The translations under genes were made by a program, and so were the position numbers. 6,326 nucleotides of DNA, from assembly GCA_018056405.1 (NCBI GenBank), contig JAGPFT010000187.1, positions 1-6,326 of the forward strand, written 5' to 3'. This DNA is from Anaerolineae bacterium (lineage in GTDB: Bacteria > Chloroflexota > Anaerolineae > Aggregatilineales > Aggregatilineaceae). This document shows positions 1 to 5,303 of this stretch, piece by piece; position 1 is the stretch's first letter; each line of letters opens with the position of its first letter. The notes beneath the pieces were generated by a model that made no database searches, was not told where the DNA came from, and saw only the letters and a list, made by a program, of their open reading frames with translations.

Positions 1-70
1 GTGGAGAGGGGACTTCATAGCGGCCTGGCTCCCCCTCTCCACCACGTGGGGAGGGGGCCGGGGGGTGAGG
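1..70. repeat. one short and one edge-truncated copy of the palindromic repeat
   Basis: CCCCCTCTCCAC (31-42), loop CAC, then GTGGGGAGGGGG (46-57) forms a 12-bp hairpin with a single T-G wobble. It is followed directly by GGGGGGTGAGG (60-70) with the side arm deleted. Bases 1-27 look like the right half of another copy: GTGGAGAGGGG, then CATAGCGGCCTGG, which resembles CATAGCGAGGCTGG in the copy at 2894. That copy continues beyond the window's left edge. The rest of this 180-nt stretch after aroC (about 71-116) shows nothing I can assign. Confidence 0.75.
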
Positions 71-116
71 CTAGACGTGCGATGTTCGCCTGTCTTCATG
101 TTCACTCAATGCCTGT

Positions 117-180
117 CCGCCCCTGAACTCCAACATGGAGAGGGGGCGGCGAGACACCCCAGCGCCGAGCGGGGGTGAGG
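117..180. repeat. palindromic repeat, diverged copy abutting the aroC stop
   Basis: The right half, ATGGAGAGGGGGCGGCGAG (135-153) to GGGGGTGAGG (171-180), is intact. Its left core arm (117-132) has decayed, so the central stem is imperfect. Read on the minus strand, 180-135 aligns without gaps to 5199-5244 at 41 of 46 positions. It therefore belongs to the same family as the tyrA-aroA copy, in the opposite half-orientation. It begins on the base immediately after the aroC stop codon, so any aroC transcript carries it at the start of its 3' untranslated region. Confidence 0.82.
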
Positions 181-1365
181 TCACCAGGTCTCGTAGCCGA
201 AACGCCAGGGCGCGTCGTCCATCGGCAGATCGTCCAGCCGCGCCTGGCGCAGCGCGGCGAAGCGCGGGCGTAGCTCGTCCAGGCTGTCGCCGCCCAGCTT
301 GCGCAACAGTTCGTCAGCCAGCACCAGCGCCACCATCGCCTCGAGGATGACTACCGCGCGCGGCGTGGCGCAGAAGTCGCTGCGCTCGTATTCGGTATGC
401 GCGGGCGTCCCCGTCGCCAGGTTCACCGACTCCAGGGGCGTCAGGGTGGTGCTGATCGGCTTCATGGCCGCGCGCACGATCAGCGGCTCGCCGGTGGTCA
501 TGCCGCCCTCCAGCCCGCCGGCGCGATTGCTGGCGCGGCGGATGCGCCCGTCTTCATCCAGCGTCAGGCGGTCGTGCACCTGCGTGCCAGGGCGACGGGC
601 GTTGGCGAAGGCCGGGCCGATCTCCGCACCCTTGATGCTGGGTACGCTGCACACCGCGCCGGCCAGCCGCCCCGTCAGGCGGCGGTCGTAGTGGACGTGC
701 GACCCCAGGCCGGGCGGCAGCCCCAGCGCGACGACTTCGATGATCCCGCCCAACGTGTCCCGGTCAATCTTGGCCTGGCGGATGGCCGCGCGCATTCGTT
801 CGGCGGCCTCCGGATCGGGGCAACTCACGTCAGACTCCAGCGCGGCGGCGAAGCGCGCCGGGTAATCGGGCGGGTCGTCGCTGAAGTGCGCTTCCTGCGC
901 GCCGATGGCCGTCACATAGCCGCCCACCGTGATGCCGAACTCGGCCAGCAAGCGCCGGGCGATGGCCCCAATGGCCACGCGCATGGCCGTCTCACGGGCG
1001 CTGGCCCGTTCCAGGGCCAGGCGCAGGTCGCGGTAGCCGTATTTGAGCGCGCCGGTCAGGTCGGCGTGACCGGGGCGCGGCGTGGTCATGGGGGGGATGT
1101 CGCGCTGTGCCCAGTTCTTCCAGTCGCGGTTCTCGATGACCAGGGCGATTGGCCCGCCGGTCGTGCGCCCGTTCATCACCCCGCCGGTGATCTGCGCCCG
1201 GTCATGCTCGATCTGCATCCGCCCGCCGCTCCCGTACCCTTGCTGGCGGCGGGCCAGGTCGCGCTCAAGGTCGTCGGGCGTCAGGGGGACGCCGGCGGGC
1301 ATCCCCTCCAGGATGCCGGTCAGCGCCGGGCCGTGACTTTCACCCGCAGTCAGAAAGCGCAGCAC
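181..1365 (-). CDS. aroC: chorismate synthase
   Basis: AroC removes phosphate from EPSP to form chorismate, using reduced FMN as a catalytic cofactor. It is the last common step before the Phe, Tyr and Trp branches. The protein has 394 residues, close to the long Bacillus-type enzyme. The start is GTG (1365-1363), with GGAGG at 1374-1370 and 4 nt spacing. No nearby ATG fits, and the N-terminus MLRFLTAGESHG is canonical. GESHG (8-12) carries the first conserved His. GYGSGGRMQIEHD (43-55) and GGVMNGRTTGGPIAL (61-75) are FMN/EPSP-binding stretches. RPGHADLTG (97-105) holds the second His. ERASARETAMRVAIGAI (119-135) and RSDFCATPRAVV (328-339) match the second and third family signatures. The stop TGA (183-181) directly abuts the GGGGGTGAGG end of a palindromic repeat. 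aroC lies last in the visible cluster. The 160-nt gap to tyrS contains heptad repeats and a hairpin, so separate regulation is possible. Confidence 0.98.
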   Translation of the reverse strand: MLRFLTAGESHGPALTGILEGMPAGVPLTPDDLERDLARRQQGYGSGGRMQIEHDRAQITGGVMNGRTTGGPIALVIENRDWKNWAQRDIPPMTTPRPGHADLTGALKYGYRDLRLALERASARETAMRVAIGAIARRLLAEFGITVGGYVTAIGAQEAHFSDDPPDYPARFAAALESDVSCPDPEAAERMRAAIRQAKIDRDTLGGIIEVVALGLPPGLGSHVHYDRRLTGRLAGAVCSVPSIKGAEIGPAFANARRPGTQVHDRLTLDEDGRIRRASNRAGGLEGGMTTGEPLIVRAAMKPISTTLTPLESVNLATGTPAHTEYERSDFCATPRAVVILEAMVALVLADELLRKLGGDSLDELRPRFAALRQARLDDLPMDDAPWRFGYETW

Positions 1366-1369
1366 GGTT

Positions 1370-1374
1370 CCTCC
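1370..1374 (-). promoter_or_regulatory. ribosome-binding site that fixes the aroC GTG start
   Basis: GGAGG on the minus strand lies 4 nt before GTG (1365-1363). It supports the non-ATG start, which also gives the canonical MLRFLTAGESHG N-terminus. Confidence 0.85.
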
Positions 1375-1386
1375 GAGAAAAGCAGC

Positions 1387-1414
1387 TATCAGCCGTCAGC
1401 ATTCAGCGATCAGC
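1387..1414. repeat. heptad tandem array, four units of NNTCAGC
   Basis: Four consecutive 7-bp units share TCAGC: TATCAGC, CGTCAGC, ATTCAGC and GATCAGC. A degenerate fifth unit, AAGCAGC, lies at 1380-1386. In transcript orientation the array reads GCTGANN and lies just upstream of the aroC ribosome-binding site (1374-1370), inside the presumed aroC leader. The unit length equals that of the array at 1483-1517, but the sequence is unrelated. Confidence 0.85.
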
Positions 1415-1430
1415 GAGAACGGTTGTGGAG

Positions 1431-1475
1431 GGGCGCTGCTCTGCTGCGCCCTGGGGCGGGGCAAAGCGCCGCCCC
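1431..1475. repeat. paired GC-rich hairpins between tyrS and aroC
   Basis: Two hairpins lie side by side between the heptad arrays. GGGCGC (1431-1436) pairs with GCGCCC (1446-1451). GGGGCGGGGC (1453-1462), loop AAA, pairs with GCGCCGCCCC (1466-1475) with one internal G-G mismatch. In transcript orientation the second hairpin comes about 50 nt after the tyrS stop. Neither is followed by a run of T on the minus strand, so intrinsic termination of tyrS is only a weak possibility. It may simply be another dispersed repeat. Confidence 0.7.
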
Positions 1476-1482
1476 TACGTGC

Positions 1483-1517
1483 CCGCAATCCGCAATCCGC
1501 AATTCGCAATCCGCAAT
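1483..1517. repeat. heptad tandem array, five units of CCGCAAT
   Basis: Five consecutive 7-bp units occupy 1483-1517: CCGCAAT three times, TCGCAAT, then CCGCAAT. The array starts 8 nt after the tyrS stop in transcript orientation, where it reads as repeats of ATTGCGG. It cannot be coding continuation of tyrS because the TAG stop (1528-1526) precedes it. It resembles the short tandem heptanucleotide repeats described in cyanobacteria and other genomes, but no function is evident. Confidence 0.9.
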
Positions 1518-1525
1518 TCCACCCC

Positions 1526-2830
1526 CTACTCCACGCGCAGCAGATGGTATTGCTTCTTGCCTTTGCGCAGGACGATGACGCGCCCTTCGATGGCGTCGGC
1601 CAGGGTGACGCGCCGCTCCACGTCCTCTACGCGGGCCGCGTTCAGGTACAGCCCGCCGCCTTCGATCAGGGTGCGCGCCTGCTTTTTCGAACGCTCCAGC
1701 CCGCAGCCGGCGATCAGGTCTACCAGGCTCAGCCCCTCCCCTTGCAGGTCGCTGGCGGCGATGGCGCTGGACGGCACCTCGGCGAAGATGTCGAGCAGGT
1801 CGTCGGCGCTCAGCCCTTCCAGGTCGCGCTCGCCGAAGAGCACTTCGGTCGCCTGTTGCGCCTTGCGCAGGCCATCTTCGCCGTGCACCATGCGCGTGAC
1901 TTCCTCGGCCAGGCGGCGCTGCGCGGCGCGCAGATGCGGCTCGGTGAGGACGGCGCGCTCCAGCGCGGCGATCTCGTCGCGATCCAGCAGGGTGAAGTAC
2001 TTGAGATACGGCACCACATCGGCATCGGACGTGTTGAGCCAGTACTGGTAGAAGTGGAAGGGCGACGTGCGCCGGGCGTCGAGCCACACCGTCCCGGTCT
2101 CGGTCTTGCCGAACTTGACGCCAGTCGAGGTGGTGATCAGCGGCACGGTGAGGGCGTAGGCTTTGCCGTCAGCTACTTTGCGGATCAACTCCGTCCCGGC
2201 GGTGATGTTGCCCCACTGGTCGCTGCCGCCCATCTGGAACGTGCAGCCGTAATCCAGGTACAGGCGCAGGAAGTCGTAGGCTTGCAGCAGCATGTAGCTG
2301 AACTCGGTGAAGGACAGGCCCTCTTCGCTATCCAGCCGCGTCTTGACCGAGTCCTTAGCCGTCATGTAGTTGACGGTGAAGTACTTGCCGATGTCGCGCA
2401 GGAACTCGATCAGGTTGAGCTGGCACAGCCAGTCGGCGTTGTTGAGCAGCAGCGCCGGGTTGGGCACGCCCTCAAAGGCCAGGAAATGGGCAAGCTGGGC
2501 CTTGATCCCTTCCAGGTTGCGAGCAAGCTGCTCCTGCGAAAGTAACTGGCGCTCTTTGGCCTTGAAGCTGGGGTCGCCGATCAGCCCCGTGCCGCCACCG
2601 GCCAGGGCAATTGGCGTGTGGCCGTGCCGTTGCAGGTGGACCAGCACCATGATCGGCAGCAGCGAGCCGACATGCAGGCTGTCGGCGGTCGGGTCGAAGC
2701 CGATGTAAGCGGTCACCTTCTCGCGGGCCAGGGCTTCCTCGGCGCCCTCCGCCGCATTGTGAATCATGCCGCGCCAGCGCAGCTCATCGAAGAGATTCTC
2801 TGCGGTTGCGGTGCTCATCGTGTGTGTCAT
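1526..2830 (-). CDS. tyrS: tyrosyl-tRNA synthetase (TyrRS, class Ic)
   Basis: TyrS activates tyrosine with ATP and charges tRNA-Tyr in the cytoplasm. I place the start at ATG 2830 (434 residues) because AGGAAAG (2845-2839) lies 8 nt upstream. An in-frame TTG at 2863 would add 11 residues and has no clear ribosome-binding site. The Rossmann catalytic domain shows AYIGFDPTADSLHVGS (residues 41-56), in which HVGS is the HIGH motif. GGSDQWGNITAG (201-212) recognises tyrosine. VKFGKT (238-243) is the bacterial TyrRS form of the KMSKS loop. The C-terminal S4 RNA-binding domain occupies roughly residues 367-434 (LVDLIAGCGLERSKKQARTL and following), so the protein is a complete long bacterial TyrRS. 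It sits between aroE and aroC, all on one strand, which links tyrosine supply and tyrosine use. Its 182-nt leader lacks the conserved T-box sequences, so tRNA-sensing control of that type is not supported. Confidence 0.97.
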   Translation of the reverse strand: MTHTMSTATAENLFDELRWRGMIHNAAEGAEEALAREKVTAYIGFDPTADSLHVGSLLPIMVLVHLQRHGHTPIALAGGGTGLIGDPSFKAKERQLLSQEQLARNLEGIKAQLAHFLAFEGVPNPALLLNNADWLCQLNLIEFLRDIGKYFTVNYMTAKDSVKTRLDSEEGLSFTEFSYMLLQAYDFLRLYLDYGCTFQMGGSDQWGNITAGTELIRKVADGKAYALTVPLITTSTGVKFGKTETGTVWLDARRTSPFHFYQYWLNTSDADVVPYLKYFTLLDRDEIAALERAVLTEPHLRAAQRRLAEEVTRMVHGEDGLRKAQQATEVLFGERDLEGLSADDLLDIFAEVPSSAIAASDLQGEGLSLVDLIAGCGLERSKKQARTLIEGGGLYLNAARVEDVERRVTLADAIEGRVIVLRKGKKQYHLLRVE

Positions 2831-2838
2831 GAAGCGTG

Positions 2839-2845
2839 CTTTCCT
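2839..2845 (-). promoter_or_regulatory. ribosome-binding site that decides the tyrS start
   Basis: AGGAAAG on the minus strand lies 8 nt before ATG 2830. It favours this start over the in-frame TTG at 2863, which lies upstream of the site itself. Confidence 0.75.
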
Positions 2846-2893
2846 GTTCACAGATGTAGGCAAAACTTACCAGGCAGCCTGGCCGCGCCGGTC

Positions 2894-2962
2894 AGCCTCG
2901 CTGCCCCCTCTCCACAGCGTGGAGAGGGGGCCAGCCGAGCATAGCGAGGCTGGGGGGTGAGG
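2894..2962. repeat. palindromic repeat, second copy (aroE-tyrS gap)
   Basis: The core is a perfect hairpin: GCCCCCTCTCCAC (2903-2915), loop AGC, then GTGGAGAGGGGGC (2919-2931). It is followed by the side arm AGCCGAGCATAGCGAGGCT (2933-2951) and the end GGGGGTGAGG (2953-2962). The left outer arm found in the copy at 5198 is missing. Instead AGCCTCGCT (2894-2902) can pair with AGCGAGGCT (2943-2951), giving an alternative outer stem. In transcript orientation it lies 50 nt after the aroE stop and about 64 nt before the tyrS start. Confidence 0.88.
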
Positions 2963-3012
2963 CTTGCCGCCCGTGCCATGCACACCAAGGACACCCCTCA
3001 CACGCCCTCCGT

Positions 3013-3849
3013 TCACGGATTGGTGTGCAGATCGCCCAGCGCAGCCTGCGCCGCCCCTGCCATTATAACCAGCGGCGGGATGATCCCCACCCATTGCGCG
3101 AAAGATAGCGCCCCCTGGCGGGCGAGCATGCCCAGCCCGCCGAGGGTGCGCGCCCCCGCCGCCTTCGCCTGGCGCATCAGCGCGGTCACCGGCGGGTTGT
3201 AGACAAGATCGTAGAGCACCGCGCCGGGCGGGAAGGGCACCTCGTGCGGCCAGGGCGACTCCTTCCCATTGGGAAACATGCCCACCGGCGTGCAGTTGAC
3301 GATCAGGTCGGCGTCGGGCGCGAGCGCGGCCAGATCGTCATATCCGGCAACGGGCCAGCCCGCCAGCGTCCGCTCGTTGGCCTGCGCGCGGCTGATCAGC
3401 GTGATGTGCCCTGCGCCCAGGTGCACCAGCGCATGAACGACCGCCCGCGCGCTCCCGCCCGTGCCCAGCACCAGGCAGGTCGCGCCAGCGGCAGCTATCT
3501 TCTGCGACCACAGGTCGTCGGCGAAGCCCCGCCAGTCGGTGTTGTCGGCGCATAGCGATCCATCAGGCTGCACAGTCAGCGTATTGGCCGCGCCGATGGC
3601 CCGCGTCGCGGCAGTGACCACGCTCACTGCCGGCAAGGCCAGCACCGCCTCTTTGTGCGGGATGGTCACATTGAAGCCGCGATAACCCGCCGCCAGCAGC
3701 CGACTCACCTCCTCACCGAAGCGGTCGGGCGCGACGGGCAGCAGATCGTAGCGCCAGTCCAGCCCAAGAAACTGAAAGGCGGCGTTGTGCATGGCCGGGG
3801 AAACGCTGTGCGTCACCGGCCAACCCAGCAAGCCCACGCGCTCAGTCAT
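3013..3849 (-). CDS. aroE: shikimate dehydrogenase (NADP+)
   Basis: AroE reduces 3-dehydroshikimate to shikimate with NADPH, step 4 of the pathway. The protein has 278 residues, typical for single-domain-pair AroE. SVSPAMHNAAF (15-25) gives the two shikimate-binding serines. GFNVTIPHK (58-66) ends with the catalytic Lys66. GAANTL (86-91) and NTDWRGF (103-109, with Asp105) finish the substrate site. GTGGSARA (129-136) is the dinucleotide-binding loop, and the Ser-Arg at 153-154 is placed to contact the NADP 2'-phosphate. NCTPVGM (185-191), YDLVYNP (213-219) and GGLGMLARQGALSF (237-250) are standard C-terminal AroE motifs. ATG at 3849-3847 overlaps the end of aroA in the string ATGACTGA. Only a weak GGTG precedes it, at 5 nt spacing, which points to translation coupled to aroA termination. 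There is no fused dehydroquinase domain. The stop is followed by about 50 nt of plain spacer and then a palindromic repeat. Confidence 0.97.
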   Translation of the reverse strand: MTERVGLLGWPVTHSVSPAMHNAAFQFLGLDWRYDLLPVAPDRFGEEVSRLLAAGYRGFNVTIPHKEAVLALPAVSVVTAATRAIGAANTLTVQPDGSLCADNTDWRGFADDLWSQKIAAAGATCLVLGTGGSARAVVHALVHLGAGHITLISRAQANERTLAGWPVAGYDDLAALAPDADLIVNCTPVGMFPNGKESPWPHEVPFPPGAVLYDLVYNPPVTALMRQAKAAGARTLGGLGMLARQGALSFAQWVGIIPPLVIMAGAAQAALGDLHTNP

Positions 3850-5161
3850 GGTCGCACCAGGCCATCTCCGCGCCGAGCGCCTGCATCGTCTCGACGAAGC
3901 CGGGGAACGAGTCGTGGGCGCAGGCGGCGTCCTCGATCAGCGTCTCGCCCTCGGCGGCCAGCGCGGCGACGGCCAGGGCCATGGCCACGCGGTGATCGTC
4001 GTGCCCCTCCACGACCGCGCCGCGCAAGCGTTGCGGCCCCACAACGCGGAACCCGTCCGGGCGCTCATCAATGGCCGCGCCCATCTTGCGCAATTCGGCG
4101 GCCATCACCGCGAGGCGATCTGTCTCCTTGACGCGCAGCTCCGCCGCGTCGCGCACGACCGTCTCGCCCGCCGCCTGCGTCGCCGCCACCATCAGCACGG
4201 GGAACTCGTCAATGGCGCGCACGATCAGGTCGCCATCCACCGTCGTTCCGCGCAAATCTGCCCGCCGGACGAGCAGATCGGCCACCGGCTCGCCCCCTTC
4301 CAGGCGCTCGCCCTCGCAGAGCACGGGACCGCCCATCGCCGCCAGGATGTCCAGCAGGCCGGTGCGCGTCGGGTTGACGCCCACGCCGGTCACGCGCACG
4401 TCGCCCTCGGCGGCCAGCAGCGCCGCCATCAGCACGAAAGCTGCCGAGGAAGGGTCGCCGGGCACGGTCAGGTCGAGCGGGCGCAAGGCCGGGCCGGGGG
4501 TCAGCGTCACGCTGAAGCCATCTACGGCGATCTGTGCGCCCATCGCCCGCAACATACGCTCGCTGTGATCGCGCGCCGGCCCCGGCGCAATGACCGTCGT
4601 CGGACCGTCGGCGAACAGGCCGGCCAGCAGGATGCCGCTCTTCACCTGCGCGCTGGCGACGGGCAGCCTGTGGGCCATGCCGCGCAGCGTCGCCGGGCGG
4701 ACGTGCAGGGGAGCGTGCCCGTCCGTATCGGCGATCTGCGCGCCCATCTGCCGCAGCGGTTCGGTGATGCGGCGCATCGGGCGGCGGCGCAACTGCTCAC
4801 TACCATCCAGGGTGCTGGCGAAGGGTTGCCCGGCCAGCACGCCGGCCAGCAGGCGCATGGCCGTTCCGGCGTTGGCGCAGTCGAGCGGGGCAGGGGGCGC
4901 TTGCAGACCGCCCAGCCCGCGCCCGTGTACGGTCAGCGCCGTCGCGCCCTCTGGCTCGACCGCGATCCCCAATGCCCGCACGCAGCCCAAAGTCGCCAGC
5001 GTATCGCCGGCGGGCAGCCAGCCGCGCACATGACTCGTGCCCTCGGCCAGCGCGCCCAGGATCAGCGCGCGGTGCGAGAGCGACTTGTCGCCGGGCACGC
5101 GCACCGTCCCCCGCAAGGTCGCGGCGGGGCGCACGCGGATGGCGGTGAGTTGGCGAGTCAT
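3842..5161 (-). CDS. aroA: 3-phosphoshikimate 1-carboxyvinyltransferase (EPSP synthase)
   Basis: AroA transfers the enolpyruvyl group of phosphoenolpyruvate to shikimate 3-phosphate, step 6 of the pathway. The protein has 439 residues, normal for the family, and the whole two-domain inside-out barrel is present. PGDKSLSHR (23-31) holds the Lys, Ser and Arg that bind substrate. NAGTAMR (97-103) is the PEP/glyphosate loop. It keeps the Gly found in glyphosate-sensitive enzymes, but is followed by Leu-Leu rather than Pro-Leu. SAQVKSG (170-176) binds shikimate phosphate. IDEF (317-320) carries the catalytic Asp. RVKETDRL (343-350) and GHDDHR (386-391) complete the PEP site. The C-terminal SFPGFV is the form seen in the non-enterobacterial branch. 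The start is ATG with a strong GAGGTGA (5172-5166) 4 nt upstream. The last 8 nt overlap the aroE start. Upstream lies a 142-nt gap with a cloverleaf-like repeat, so aroA may sit at a transcript processing boundary after tyrA. Confidence 0.98.
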   Translation of the reverse strand: MTRQLTAIRVRPAATLRGTVRVPGDKSLSHRALILGALAEGTSHVRGWLPAGDTLATLGCVRALGIAVEPEGATALTVHGRGLGGLQAPPAPLDCANAGTAMRLLAGVLAGQPFASTLDGSEQLRRRPMRRITEPLRQMGAQIADTDGHAPLHVRPATLRGMAHRLPVASAQVKSGILLAGLFADGPTTVIAPGPARDHSERMLRAMGAQIAVDGFSVTLTPGPALRPLDLTVPGDPSSAAFVLMAALLAAEGDVRVTGVGVNPTRTGLLDILAAMGGPVLCEGERLEGGEPVADLLVRRADLRGTTVDGDLIVRAIDEFPVLMVAATQAAGETVVRDAAELRVKETDRLAVMAAELRKMGAAIDERPDGFRVVGPQRLRGAVVEGHDDHRVAMALAVAALAAEGETLIEDAACAHDSFPGFVETMQALGAEMAWCDHD

Positions 5162-5164
5162 GGC

Positions 5165-5184
5165 GTCACCTCGCGGGGGGTGAC
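5165..5184 (-). promoter_or_regulatory. aroA ribosome-binding site inside a small inverted repeat
   Basis: In transcript orientation GTCACC (5184-5179) can pair with GGTGAC (5170-5165) across an 8-nt loop. The second arm contains the aroA Shine-Dalgarno bases (GAGGTGA, 5172-5166). The hairpin could hide the site, but the 6-bp stem may be chance in GC-rich DNA. The site itself is clear; the regulatory role is inferred. Confidence 0.5.
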
Positions 5185-5197
5185 TAGATCGTGCTTT

Positions 5198-5292
5198 GCC
5201 TCACCCCCGCTCGGCGCTAACGCGCCTCGCCGCCCCCTCTCCATTCGAATGGAGAGGGGGCAAGCCGAGCGTAGCGAGGCTGGGGGTGAGGC
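5198..5292. repeat. palindromic repeat, most complete copy (cloverleaf-like)
   Basis: This element fills most of the tyrA-aroA gap. The outer arms are GCCTCACCCCC (5198-5208) and GGGGGTGAGGC (5282-5292), 11 perfect base pairs. The centre is a perfect 30-bp palindrome, GCCCCCTCTCCATTC (5232-5246) followed by its reverse complement (5247-5261). Between core and ends lie two side hairpins: GGCGC-TAAC-GCGCC (5213-5226) on the left and AGCC/GGCT (5263-5281) on the right. As single-stranded DNA or RNA it can fold into a closed stem plus three arms. It has no open reading frame of its own and no U-run, so it is not a standard rho-independent terminator. A REP- or MITE-like element is the best description. 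Whether it acts in mRNA processing, 3' protection or termination is unknown. Confidence 0.9.
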
Positions 5293-5303
5293 CAACAGGT
5301 CGC

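Noticed and set aside
1..99. Minus-strand start ATG AAG at 99 with an open frame to the left edge
   Set aside because: The frame runs through the palindromic repeat and reads a low-complexity Pro/Arg string. There is no ribosome-binding site, so it is not supported as a gene.
1483..1517. CRISPR array
   Set aside because: Units are 7 bp in direct tandem with no spacers.
397..1578. Plus-strand open frame of 393 codons opposite aroC
   Set aside because: It is the mirror of aroC codons and runs into the heptad repeats. No family resemblance is visible.
2903..2931. Rho-independent terminator after aroE
   Set aside because: The stem is strong, but on the minus strand it is followed by GC-rich sequence with no T-run. 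The same element recurs elsewhere as a dispersed repeat. Partial termination remains possible.
2831..3012. T-box or other tRNA-sensing leader for tyrS
   Set aside because: The conserved T-box antiterminator sequence is absent. The gap is explained by the palindromic repeat and a plain spacer.
5198..5292. tRNA gene, because of the cloverleaf fold
   Set aside because: There is no anticodon arm of the right size, no T-loop TTCRA context and no CCA end. The central arm is a 30-bp palindrome, unlike any tRNA.
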